Of a stretch of 64,000 nt of DNA, positions 1 through 8,100 are shown in pieces. Each line of letters begins with the position of its first letter. Positions within the stretch are counted from its first letter, which is position 1. Source of the DNA: DASWED01 sp036394995 (GTDB lineage Bacteria > Actinomycetota > UBA4738 > JACQTL01); assembly GCA_036394995.1 (NCBI GenBank), contig DASWED010000062.1, forward strand, positions 1 to 64,000. The letters are read 5' to 3'. The notes under the pieces were generated by a model that saw only the letters and a program-made list of their open reading frames with translations, had not been told where the DNA came from and did not search any database. Position numbers and translations under genes: made by a program.

Positions 1-1
1 G

Positions 2-865
2 GTGCTGAAGCCGTTCACGAACGGCATGCGGTCCCCGGTGATCGCCCCGGTGACCCGGGGGATCCTGGGCATCCCGCTGTTCGTGTTCGCGGCCAGCACG
101 GCGACCCTGTTCGCGTGGACCATCCAGCCGCCGCTCACGGCCGCGATCCTCGGGGCGAACTACTGGTCGAGCGTGGCCCTGGCCATCCTCGCGGCCCGGG
201 AGCGGTTCTGGGCCTACGGCCGGATCTCGATCTCGGTGGCCCTGGTGTTCGCCCCCATCACCACCGCGGCGACGCTCATCCACTTCGGGCTGTTCCACAC
301 CGACAGCTCGGGGTTCACGTGGTTCATCACGTGGTTCTGGATCGTCGCGTACACGATCTATCCGATCCAGCTGGGCGTGATGCTGGCGAAGCAGCTCCGC
401 ACCGAGGGCGGCGACCCGCCCCGCACGGCCCCCCTTCCGGTCTGGGTCCGGGCCGTCTTCGCGGCGCAGGCGATCCTGCTCATCCCTCTGGGCGTGCTGA
501 TGTTCGTAGCGCCGAAGCTCGTGGCCGGGATGTGGCCGTGGGCGGTCCCGCCGCTGTCGTCGCGCGTGCTCTCGGCCTGGGTGCTGGCATTCGGCGTCCT
601 CGCCGCGCACGGGCTGTGGGAGAACGACTTCCACCGGGTCCGGGTGGCGCTGTTCGGGTACCCGGTGTTCGTGGTCCTGCACGTCGTGGCCCTGCTCCGG
701 TTCGGCGACGTCCTGCAGTGGGACGAACCTGGCCCGTTCCTGTACCTCGCGTTCATCGGGAGTTGCATCCTCCTGGGGGCCTACGGGCTCGCCAACCGGA
801 ACCTGGTGCCGGAGGATCACTGGATCGAGGTCGAGGAGGGACGCGCGGAGGCGTTCCACGAATAG
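2..865 (+). CDS. Multi-pass membrane protein of unknown function
   Basis: The 287-residue product is mostly hydrophobic, with about eight predicted membrane helices: two before residue 60, then near residues 75-95, 105-128, 150-170, 190-208, 213-235 and 243-262. A charged loop near residues 130-145 separates two halves of four helices. I recognise no catalytic motif or named family. The GTG at base 2 is the first possible start in the window, so the true start could lie upstream. The gene converges on the sulfatase with only 6 bp between the stop codons. That it is a real gene rests on its length and hydrophobic pattern; its function is unknown. Confidence 0.6.
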   Translation: MLKPFTNGMRSPVIAPVTRGILGIPLFVFAASTATLFAWTIQPPLTAAILGANYWSSVALAILAARERFWAYGRISISVALVFAPITTAATLIHFGLFHTDSSGFTWFITWFWIVAYTIYPIQLGVMLAKQLRTEGGDPPRTAPLPVWVRAVFAAQAILLIPLGVLMFVAPKLVAGMWPWAVPPLSSRVLSAWVLAFGVLAAHGLWENDFHRVRVALFGYPVFVVLHVVALLRFGDVLQWDEPGPFLYLAFIGSCILLGAYGLANRNLVPEDHWIEVEEGRAEAFHE

Positions 866-871
866 CCGCCG

Positions 872-2389
872 TCAGGGGCAGGCGGTCGGGCCGGTGGTGC
901 CGCTGCACGTGAGGCCCCGCGCGATCTGCTGGTCCAGCGCCCGGGTGTCCGGATCGTCCGTGGCCGTGCCGTCGGCCAGCAGGTTCGTCAACTGGAACGG
1001 GTCCGCCGCCAGGTCGTAGTACTCGCGGAAGATGACCTTCCCGTCCGGTCCGAACCACTCCACGTACTGCGCCGACGGCGAGACGATCGAGGACCACGAG
1101 GGGACGCTCGGGTAGATCGGGTCCCGGTGGTACTCGAGGTAGGCCCCGGTCCGGTCCTCCCGGGTCCCGTCCGCGTCGATCACCGCGTCGCCCGCCGTCC
1201 CCAGCGAGTGGCCGTCCATGGGGGGGTCCGTGGGCAGCGCCACGCCGGCGGCGTCCAGGATGGTCGGTGCGAGGTCCGCGGTGGTGACGGGGGTCTGGAC
1301 CACCCGCCCCGGCCGGAAGTGCCCGGGCCACCGGGCCAGCAGCGGCGTCCGGACCGAGGGCAGGTACGGGAACCGCTTCCCGGTGAGCGTCCGGACGGGT
1401 TCGGTCTCCACCTCGCCCCGCGCGCCGGCCAGTCCGTGCTCCCCCCACAGGAACCCGTTGTCGGAGAGAAAGAAGGCCAGCGTGTCCCGGTCCTGTCCCA
1501 GCCGCCGGAGGGTCCGGTACACCCGTCCCACCATGTCGTCGACCGACATCAGGGTCCGGAGCTGCTGCGCCCGGTCCAGCTCGATCTTCTCGTCGGTGAG
1601 GTGCAGCGAGTCCCGGACCCACTGCGGCTTGTCCGACGTGTCCGTCTCCCGCATGGCCGGGTCCTTGACGAACGGCGGGACCGGCGCGTTCGCGTACGTG
1701 GCATCCGGGATCCAGGGGTCGTGCGGGGCCGACGTGGCCACGTACAGGAACCACGGCCGGTCCGGCCGGGCCGAGAAGTCACGGAGGAACCGGACGGCCT
1801 GGTCGCCGATGAACGTGGTGGAGTACTCGTTCACCGTCCGGACCCGGCCGTCCACGTCGAACGTGGTCCCCAGGTAGCCGCTGTTGAACAGGGCCCACCG
1901 GTCGAAGTTGGGGGGCGCGGTCCCCACCGGCCAGTCGTTGAGGAACTTGCCGACCATCCCCGTTCGGTATCCGGCGTCGTGCAGGTACCGCTGGACGGTG
2001 GTGTCGTGGTCCAGCTTCAGCGCGTCGCCGTTGCCGAGGACGCCGGTGTCGTGGGGGAACCGCCCGGTCATGATCGTGGCCCGCGACGGGCAGCACAGCG
2101 GCGTGGTGTCGAACCCGTTCGCGTACTGGATGCCGCCCCGTCCGAAGATCCGCCGGACCTGGGGCATGACCCCCAACGTGTCGGCGCGCTGGTCGTCGGT
2201 GAGGACGATCAGGATGTTCGGCCGCCGGTCGGGCTCCCGGGAGGGTGGGGGGGTCGTGGAAGTCCCGGACGGCGCCGGACTCGGCGGCGTCGAGGACGGA
2301 CCGGGCGAGCCCGTCACGGCCTGCCCGGTGCAGGCGGCGGCCGTGCACAGGACCAGCCCGAGGATCGCGCGGCGCCATGCGGCGGTCAC
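872..2389 (-). CDS. Sulfatase (formylglycine-dependent), lipoprotein
   Basis: A 505-residue sulfatase of the alkaline-phosphatase superfamily that should hydrolyse sulfate esters outside the membrane. The GTG start at 2389 gives a signal sequence ending in TAAAC, a lipobox with Cys20, then a Pro/Ser/Thr-rich tether to about residue 55. The metal-binding start PNILIVLTDDQRAD follows. CCPSRATIMTG near residue 99 is the C-x-P-S-R sulfatase motif, so Cys99 would be converted to formylglycine. The start overlaps the racemase stop as GTGA, making this the last gene of the BMP-transporter operon. The natural substrate cannot be read from the sequence. No formylglycine-generating enzyme gene lies in the window. 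Confidence 0.88.
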   Translation of the reverse strand: MTAAWRRAILGLVLCTAAACTGQAVTGSPGPSSTPPSPAPSGTSTTPPPSREPDRRPNILIVLTDDQRADTLGVMPQVRRIFGRGGIQYANGFDTTPLCCPSRATIMTGRFPHDTGVLGNGDALKLDHDTTVQRYLHDAGYRTGMVGKFLNDWPVGTAPPNFDRWALFNSGYLGTTFDVDGRVRTVNEYSTTFIGDQAVRFLRDFSARPDRPWFLYVATSAPHDPWIPDATYANAPVPPFVKDPAMRETDTSDKPQWVRDSLHLTDEKIELDRAQQLRTLMSVDDMVGRVYRTLRRLGQDRDTLAFFLSDNGFLWGEHGLAGARGEVETEPVRTLTGKRFPYLPSVRTPLLARWPGHFRPGRVVQTPVTTADLAPTILDAAGVALPTDPPMDGHSLGTAGDAVIDADGTREDRTGAYLEYHRDPIYPSVPSWSSIVSPSAQYVEWFGPDGKVIFREYYDLAADPFQLTNLLADGTATDDPDTRALDQQIARGLTCSGTTGPTACP

Positions 2390-3513
2390 GCGGGGATGCG
2401 CTCCACGCGGCGGGTGCAGGCCTCCAACCGGTCGGGCAGGGGCTCGACGCCCAGGCCGGCACCGGCCGGCACGGCCATGGTGCCGTCCGGGGCCATGCGG
2501 TGCGGTTCGGTGATGTCCTCGGCGAAGTAGCGCTCGCTGGCGCTGGTGTCGCCGGGGAGCGTGAACCCGGGCAGGGCGGCCAGGGCCAGGTTCGCCGCCC
2601 GGCCGATCCCGGTCTCGAGCATGCCGCCGCACCACACCGGCGCCCCGTGCTCCCGGGCCACGTCGTGGACCCGCCGGGCCTCCAGCAGCCCACCGACCCG
2701 CCCCTGCTTGACGTTCACGATCCGGCACGCGCCGAGCTCCAGGGCCGCCCGGGCGTCGGCGGCGGACCGGATGGATTCGTCGAGGCACACGGGGGTGGCG
2801 ATCCGGCGGGCCAGCACGGCGTGCTCCAGGAGGTCCTCGTGCCCCAGGGGCTGTTCCACCATCACCAGGTCCAGCGCGTCGAGGGCCTCGAACACCGGGA
2901 GGTCGGCCAGCCGGTACGCGGCGTTCGCGTCCACCGACAGCGGAGTCCCCGGGAACGCGTTCGCCACCGCCGTGACCGGCCCCACGTCCCACCCCGGCTC
3001 GATCTTCAGCTTCACGCGGCGGTATCCGGCCTCCACGTAAGCGGCCACCTGCTCCACCAGGGCATCCGGCGTCGCCGCGATCCCCACGGAGACCCCGCAC
3101 GCCACCCGGTCCCGTTCGGCCCCCAGGAACGCCGCCAGCGACTCACCACGCGCCCGCAGCCAGGCGTCGAGGAACGCCATCTCCAGGGCCGCCTTCGACA
3201 TCCGGTGCCCCCGGACCCACGACATCGCCGCGACCAGCCCGTCGGGATCCAGCGGCCCCGCCTCCAGCAGCGGCGGGCCGAGGTGGTCGCGAATGGCCAG
3301 CCATGCCGCGTCGTTGAACTCCTCGGAGTACCGGGGCGACGCCATCGCCACGCATTCCCCCCACCCGGTGGCGCCATCGGTCGTCTCCAGCCGGACCAGG
3401 ACCGCCACCTTGTCCCGCTCCTCGCCGAACGACGTCCGGAACGGCCGGACCAGCGGCAGGGCCACGAGCCGGAGCTCGATGGCGGCGACCTCGACCGCCG
3501 TGCCGTCCGTCAC
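2386..3513 (-). CDS. Enolase-superfamily N-acylamino acid racemase / o-succinylbenzoate synthase
   Basis: This 375-residue protein belongs to the muconate-lactonising subgroup of the enolase superfamily. The catalytic pair is visible as KLK (Lys168 and Lys170), the Mg ligands as Asp195 (SVDAN), Glu220 (MVEQP) and Asp245 (CLDES), and the second acid/base lysine as Lys269 (NVKQG). The family contains o-succinylbenzoate synthase (MenC, menaquinone synthesis) and N-succinylamino acid racemases, and many members do both. No other men gene is nearby, while a GNAT acyltransferase is translationally coupled upstream (GTGA at 3510-3513). That favours the racemase role, which is an inference. The GTG start was chosen for this coupling and because it places the N-terminal domain correctly. 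Confidence 0.85.
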   Translation of the reverse strand: MTDGTAVEVAAIELRLVALPLVRPFRTSFGEERDKVAVLVRLETTDGATGWGECVAMASPRYSEEFNDAAWLAIRDHLGPPLLEAGPLDPDGLVAAMSWVRGHRMSKAALEMAFLDAWLRARGESLAAFLGAERDRVACGVSVGIAATPDALVEQVAAYVEAGYRRVKLKIEPGWDVGPVTAVANAFPGTPLSVDANAAYRLADLPVFEALDALDLVMVEQPLGHEDLLEHAVLARRIATPVCLDESIRSAADARAALELGACRIVNVKQGRVGGLLEARRVHDVAREHGAPVWCGGMLETGIGRAANLALAALPGFTLPGDTSASERYFAEDITEPHRMAPDGTMAVPAGAGLGVEPLPDRLEACTRRVERIPA

Positions 3514-4379
3514 CCGCCCGCCTCCGTCCACGCGTCGGGCCGGTCCACGACCGCGTCGGGCATGGCCAACTGATACGCGGGCGGGCTCGTCGCCCCGGAG
3601 TCGAACGCGGCGACGACCATCCCGAGCGACACACAGGCCTCCAGGGCGTCGGCCACCGCGTCCCGCCACGCCGCGGCGGCCCCCGGGTCCCGTTCGCGCA
3701 GGGCCGGGTAGTCGCGCACGGTCTGCACCCGGAACCCGCCCTCCGCGGACGGCTCCGGGTCGCCGACCCGAACGGGCCGGCCGTCCACGTTCCGCAGGAC
3801 GTCCCGCTCCACGCCGGGCACGCCCGGCCGTCCCACCGGTCGCCGGTCCAGGTCCCACCGGGCCTCCAGGCGGTCCGTCCGCTCGCCGCGGTTCAGCACG
3901 TCGGTCATGTCGCCGTAGTAGTGCCGGTGGAACCGGTCGGCGGTGGTTCCCAGCTTGTTGACGTTGAAGTGGGCGTTCCGGGACTGCATGGGGTCGAACG
4001 TCCACCGCACCACGCGAGCGCCCATGTCGAGCGCCGCGGCCCGCTGGGCCAGCTTCAGCGCGAACCCCACGCCCGCGTGTCGGAGGTCCGGGACCACGGC
4101 CAGCATGTGGGAGTGGACGTGCAGGCCGTCCTCCGGGTCGTGGCCCAGGAACCCCAGGACGTACCCGATCATCCGACCGTCGCGGAACGCCCCGAACGGC
4201 AGGTTGCCGCTCCCCTGGAGGGCCCGGATCAGCTCGTGAGGCAGCAACTGGTGGGGGCCCCAGGTGGCCACCATGACCTCGGTGATCGGCCCGGCGTCGG
4301 AGAGCTCGGCCAGGGGACGGAGCTCCACTCCGGCCGCGCCGGCCGCCGCCTCCGCCGCTCGCCAGGCCTCCGACCCCAT
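3510..4379 (-). CDS. GNAT-family acyltransferase of the type found beside NSAR/OSBS genes
   Basis: A 289-residue protein whose N-terminal half looks like a GNAT acetyltransferase: a strand-rich core (GYVLGFLGHDP), then MLAVVPDLRHAGVGFALK, which resembles the acyl-CoA pyrophosphate loop, and a helix. The segment VVRWTFDPMQSRNAHFNVNKLG is typical of the large GNAT-like proteins (COG3375 type) that I know as neighbours of N-acylamino acid racemase genes. The C-terminal 120 residues are less conserved. It lies 19 bp after the permease gene and is coupled to the racemase. In Geobacillus such a GNAT is reported to succinylate amino acids before racemisation; that this protein does so is inferred. 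Confidence 0.75.
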   Translation of the reverse strand: MGSEAWRAAEAAAGAAGVELRPLAELSDAGPITEVMVATWGPHQLLPHELIRALQGSGNLPFGAFRDGRMIGYVLGFLGHDPEDGLHVHSHMLAVVPDLRHAGVGFALKLAQRAAALDMGARVVRWTFDPMQSRNAHFNVNKLGTTADRFHRHYYGDMTDVLNRGERTDRLEARWDLDRRPVGRPGVPGVERDVLRNVDGRPVRVGDPEPSAEGGFRVQTVRDYPALRERDPGAAAAWRDAVADALEACVSLGMVVAAFDSGATSPPAYQLAMPDAVVDRPDAWTEAGG

Positions 4380-4398
4380 CGCGGCCGGAGTCTATCGG

Positions 4399-5385
4399 TC
4401 ACTCCCGCTGGAAGGCCGTCCCCAGCGCCGAGGGAGGGTCCCCCGCGAAGACCCGTCGCACGGCAGGGTGGCGTTCGCCCAGCCGCCGGAACGCGGGCAG
4501 GTACACCAGTACGAGCGCCAGGATCATCAGCACGAACGGCATCAGGGGCAGGACCTGGGCCAGTCTGGGGAACACCGGCTGGAGCTTCAGCGCGGCCACC
4601 TGGAGCCCGCCGAACAGGTACGCCCCGAACGCGGCGCGCAGCGGGTTCCACCCCCCGAAGATCACGATGGCCAGCGCGATCCAGCCGTAGTTCGAGGTGG
4701 AGCCCTCCCTCCATCCCAGTTTCACGTCCAGCGAGAACGCGGCGCCGGCCACTCCAACCAGCGCGCCGCCGATCGCCGTGTACACGTACCGGAGCCGGTT
4801 GACCGGGATCCCCCGGGCGAACGCCGCCTCCGGCCGCTCCCCCACGCCCTGGAGGTCGAGCCCCCGACGGGTCCGGTACAGGAACACGCCGGCCACGATC
4901 AGCACGACGTAGCTCCCGTACACGGAGAGGTTGTGGTGGAAAAGGACGGGACCCAGGAACGGGATCTTCGACAGCCCCGGGAAGGCCACCGGCGGGACCC
5001 GCTGCCCCACCTTGCCCACCAGGTCGTTCCCCAGGAACGAGCTGAGCTCGATCCCCAGGAGCGTGAGCACGAACCCCACCGCGATCTGGTTCAGCCGGAG
5101 GCGGATGCTCGAGAACGCCACGATGAGGGCGAAGGCGATCCCCACGGCCATGGCCGCCAGGAACCCCACCAGCAGGTTCTTCGTCCCGTAGGCGGCCCCG
5201 AATCCCGTCATGGCCGAGAGCATGATCGAGCCCTCCAGCGACAGGTTCACCACCCCGGCCTTCTCGCCGATGGTCTCGCCCACCACGGCGTACACCAGGG
5301 GGGTCGCCGCCGCCACGATCGACGCCAGGGTCGCTTCCGCGCCGCCGTGGGAGGCCGCCAGGATGGGCACGAGCGCCGCGTGCAT
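4399..5385 (-). CDS. BMP-type ABC transporter permease, second subunit
   Basis: A 328-residue integral membrane protein of the BPD_transp_2 (ribose/nucleoside/branched-chain) permease family. About nine hydrophobic helices are visible. The conserved cytoplasmic region VGETIGEKAGVVNLSLEGSIMLSA near residue 35 is the NupQ/YufQ signature. It starts 6 bp after its partner permease and is followed 19 bp later by the GNAT gene. With the ATPase and BMP lipoprotein it should form the importer; in characterised relatives the substrates are nucleosides or related purine compounds. The membrane-embedded role is clear, the substrate is not. Confidence 0.88.
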   Translation of the reverse strand: MHAALVPILAASHGGAEATLASIVAAATPLVYAVVGETIGEKAGVVNLSLEGSIMLSAMTGFGAAYGTKNLLVGFLAAMAVGIAFALIVAFSSIRLRLNQIAVGFVLTLLGIELSSFLGNDLVGKVGQRVPPVAFPGLSKIPFLGPVLFHHNLSVYGSYVVLIVAGVFLYRTRRGLDLQGVGERPEAAFARGIPVNRLRYVYTAIGGALVGVAGAAFSLDVKLGWREGSTSNYGWIALAIVIFGGWNPLRAAFGAYLFGGLQVAALKLQPVFPRLAQVLPLMPFVLMILALVLVYLPAFRRLGERHPAVRRVFAGDPPSALGTAFQRE

Positions 5386-5391
5386 GGCCGC

Positions 5392-6534
5392 CTACCCCTC
5401 CGGGCTCGCCGTGGTGCCCGTCGGGGACTCGACGGGGGCGGCGGCCGCCGCGACCGGCTCGGCGGCCTCCGGGGCGATCCCGGTCCGCCGGCGTCGCCAT
5501 CCCGTTCCCATGATCACGAACAGGACCAGCACGCCCTGGAGCACGCCGCCCAGCGCGGAGTCGAGGTTCAGCCGAAGGCTGAGCTGGGTGCTCCCCACCG
5601 AGACCATCACGAAGAACAGGGCGATGGGGGCGATGAGCGAGGCCCGGAACCCGGCCAGCAGGACCACCAGGATCCCCAGGAACCCGTATCCGCCCGACAG
5701 GGCTGGGACGAGCTTGTGGTGGACCCCCAGCACCTGGAGCCCCCCGGCCAGCCCCGCCATCGCGCCGCACACCGCGAACGCCCCCAGCAGGTACCGGCCG
5801 GTGGGGATGCCCATGAGGAACGCGCTCCGGGGATTGCGTCCCACGGCCTTCAGCCGGAGCCCGAACCGGGTCCCGCGCATGAGGAAGAACACCGCAACCA
5901 CCGACAGGGCCGCCAGCACCAAGGCCACCAGCGACAGCGTGGTGTGCCCGTAGGCGGGGAGATACGACTCGGTGCGGAACAGCTCCGTCCCGCTGGTGGA
6001 CGCGATGCCCTGGCGGTGCCACGGGCCGATGATCAGGTACACGGCCAGGCCGCTGGCCACGAAGTCCAGGCCCAGTCCCCCGAAGATCTCGTTCACCCTG
6101 CCCCGGGTCTTCAGCACGCCCACCAGCACCGCCCACAGGGTCCCCCCGACCACGCCCGCCAGCAGCGCCGCCGGGATCAGCACGAACCCCGGGCCGGGAA
6201 GTTCCCGGGCCACGAACGACGCGGCGATGCCCCCCATCACGATCTGGCCCTCGACCCCGATGTTCCACAGCCCGGCGGCGAACGTGACCACCAGCCCCGC
6301 AGCCGCCAGGGCCAGGGGCACCCACGCCGTGAGGGTCTGGGCCACCTTGTTCCCGCTCCCCACCGAGCCGTCCCAGATCAGCCGGAGGGCCTGGAACGGC
6401 GGCGCACCGACCACCGCCAGGAGCATGACCACGACTCCGAGGGCCAGGGCCACCGGCAGGACGGCCGAGCCGGTCCGGGCCGCCAGGTCCCCCAGGCGAT
6501 TCGAATCTCGAGCCGGCGCCGGACGCGAGCTCAC
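5392..6534 (-). CDS. BMP-type ABC transporter permease, first subunit
   Basis: A 380-residue permease of the same superfamily as its neighbour. It carries the family hallmark GLWNIGVEGQIVMGGIAASF near residue 85 and roughly nine membrane helices, and it ends in an Ala/Pro/Glu-rich cytoplasmic tail after residue 350. The GTG start at 6534 overlaps the ATPase stop codon (GTGA), which decides the start over longer in-frame alternatives. It pairs with the permease that begins 6 bp downstream to make the heterodimeric channel of a YufOPQ/NupBC-like importer. Confidence 0.88.
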   Translation of the reverse strand: MSSRPAPARDSNRLGDLAARTGSAVLPVALALGVVVMLLAVVGAPPFQALRLIWDGSVGSGNKVAQTLTAWVPLALAAAGLVVTFAAGLWNIGVEGQIVMGGIAASFVARELPGPGFVLIPAALLAGVVGGTLWAVLVGVLKTRGRVNEIFGGLGLDFVASGLAVYLIIGPWHRQGIASTSGTELFRTESYLPAYGHTTLSLVALVLAALSVVAVFFLMRGTRFGLRLKAVGRNPRSAFLMGIPTGRYLLGAFAVCGAMAGLAGGLQVLGVHHKLVPALSGGYGFLGILVVLLAGFRASLIAPIALFFVMVSVGSTQLSLRLNLDSALGGVLQGVLVLFVIMGTGWRRRRTGIAPEAAEPVAAAAAPVESPTGTTASPEG

Positions 6535-7997
6535 GCCACGTCCTTGCCGCCGATGAGGTAGCCGAGCCGTTCGCCGTCGGTTCGACGGGCGTCCAGAACC
6601 TTCAGGATCCGCCCGGCGAAGAACACCAGGATCCGGTCGCTGTACCGCAGCAGCTCGGCGAGGTCGGCCGAGGCGAACACGATGGCCGCCCCCGAGTCGC
6701 GCCGCTCCAGCAGGCGCTGCCACACCCAGTCCGCGGACTCGATGTCGAGGCCCCGGGTGGGGTGTTCCATGAGGACCAGGCGCTTGCCATCGGGGACCAT
6801 CGCCAGCAGCAGCCGCTGCTGGTTCCCGCCGGACAGGGACTCCGCGGTGGAGGCCTCCGTCCCCTTGATGGAGTACCGCCGGACCATGTCCCGGGCCTCG
6901 GCGCGGGCGGCCCCCCAGTCCACGAGCGGCCCGCCGTGCCCCCCGGCCAGGGCGACGTGCTCGGTCACGGTGAGGCCGGCCACCAGTCCCTCCTCCAGGC
7001 GCCCGGCGGGGAGGAGATGCACCCCTGCCTCCAGGAAGTCGCGGTACTTCCGCCCGGTGAGGTCCCTGCCGTCCACCCGGATCCGGCCGCCGGAGGGACG
7101 GAGCATCCCGGCGCAGGCTCGCAGGAACGTTCGCTGGCCGCTCCCCTCCAGCCCGGCCAGGCCGATGACCTCGCCCGCCCGCACGGAGAGCGACACGTCG
7201 GCCGTGGTCAGGTTGCGGTCCTCGAGGGTCACGGCCTGCAGCACTAGGACGGGCTCCCCCGGCTCCGCCGCCGCCGGCTCGGACTCCACCAGGACCCGGC
7301 CGAACATCATCTCCACCAGGTCGTCGGTGGGACAGGGGATCTCGGCCTCACCCACCACCCGGCCCCGGCGCATCACTGCGACCCGGTGGCAGATCTCCTC
7401 GATCTCCTCGAGCTTGTGGGAGACGAACACGACGATCATCCCGTCGGCCGCGAGCGACCGGAGGGTCTCGAACAGCAGGGCGCCCTGGGAGGCCGAGATG
7501 CCCGAGGTCGGCTCGTCCAGGATCAGGACCTTGGCCCCCAGCCACAGCAGCCGGACGATCTCCAGCTGCTGGCGCTCCCCCACCGTGAGTGAGCGGGCGG
7601 AGGCGTGGGGGTCGAGGGAGAACCCGAACCGCTCGCACATCCGCCGGAGCTCACGCTCGCCGGCGGCCCGGTCCACGAACGACCGCCCCGGGCTCCCCAC
7701 CAGGAAGTTGTCCAGCACGGTGAACGGCAGGAACACCAGTGGGTCCTGGTGGAGCATGCCGATCCCGGCCCGGATCCCGTCGCGGGGCGAGGACAGGCGC
7801 AGGACCGTGCCGTCGAGGGCCACCTCGCCGGAGTCGGCGCTGAGGTAGCCCGACACGATCTTCATCAGCGTGGACTTGCCGGCGCCGTTCTCCCCCAGCA
7901 GGCCCTGGATGGTGCCCGCCGGGGCGGTGAGCGTGACGCCGTCGTTCGCCCGGACCGGGCCGAACGCCTTGTGGACTTCGCGCACCTCGAGGCTCAT
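6531..7997 (-). CDS. ABC transporter ATPase with two nucleotide-binding domains (BMP-type importer)
   Basis: This 488-residue protein holds two ABC domains in tandem, as in sugar and nucleoside importers (RbsA/YufO type). Domain 1 has Walker A GENGAGKST (about residue 36), the signature LTVGERQQLE and Walker B VLILDEPTSG. Domain 2 has a degenerate Walker A (GLEGSGQRT), the signature LSGGNQQRL and Walker B VLMEHPTRG, where Glu in the usual DEP is replaced by His. Such asymmetry is common in this family, with only one site fully active. It lies 103 bp after the substrate-binding protein, with a hairpin in between, and is coupled to the permease. Confidence 0.92.
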   Translation of the reverse strand: MSLEVREVHKAFGPVRANDGVTLTAPAGTIQGLLGENGAGKSTLMKIVSGYLSADSGEVALDGTVLRLSSPRDGIRAGIGMLHQDPLVFLPFTVLDNFLVGSPGRSFVDRAAGERELRRMCERFGFSLDPHASARSLTVGERQQLEIVRLLWLGAKVLILDEPTSGISASQGALLFETLRSLAADGMIVVFVSHKLEEIEEICHRVAVMRRGRVVGEAEIPCPTDDLVEMMFGRVLVESEPAAAEPGEPVLVLQAVTLEDRNLTTADVSLSVRAGEVIGLAGLEGSGQRTFLRACAGMLRPSGGRIRVDGRDLTGRKYRDFLEAGVHLLPAGRLEEGLVAGLTVTEHVALAGGHGGPLVDWGAARAEARDMVRRYSIKGTEASTAESLSGGNQQRLLLAMVPDGKRLVLMEHPTRGLDIESADWVWQRLLERRDSGAAIVFASADLAELLRYSDRILVFFAGRILKVLDARRTDGERLGYLIGGKDVA

Positions 7998-8026
7998 GGC
8001 CCCGTCCCCCCCGCCCCCGCGTGCGC

Positions 8027-8063
8027 GACGGGGAGGAGAACCGGCCGCGTCCTCCTCCCCGTC
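8027..8063 (-). terminator. Inverted repeat between the BMP lipoprotein and ATPase genes
   Basis: The arms GACGGGGAGGAG (8027-8038) and CTCCTCCCCGTC (8052-8063) are perfect 12-bp complements around a 13-nt loop. The hairpin sits in the 103-bp gap after the substrate-binding protein gene. No run of T follows on the minus strand, so a full intrinsic terminator is doubtful. In ABC operons such a hairpin commonly protects the upstream mRNA or partly stops transcription, giving more binding protein than transporter. Confidence 0.6.
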
Positions 8064-8100
8064 AGCATGCTCACGCGACGCGCGTTCGCTCCGAGACCCG

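Noticed and set aside
4264..6561. 765-codon plus-strand frame opposite the permeases
   Set aside because: Product is rich in His, Arg, Gln and Pro with no domains; the opposite strand encodes clear permeases.
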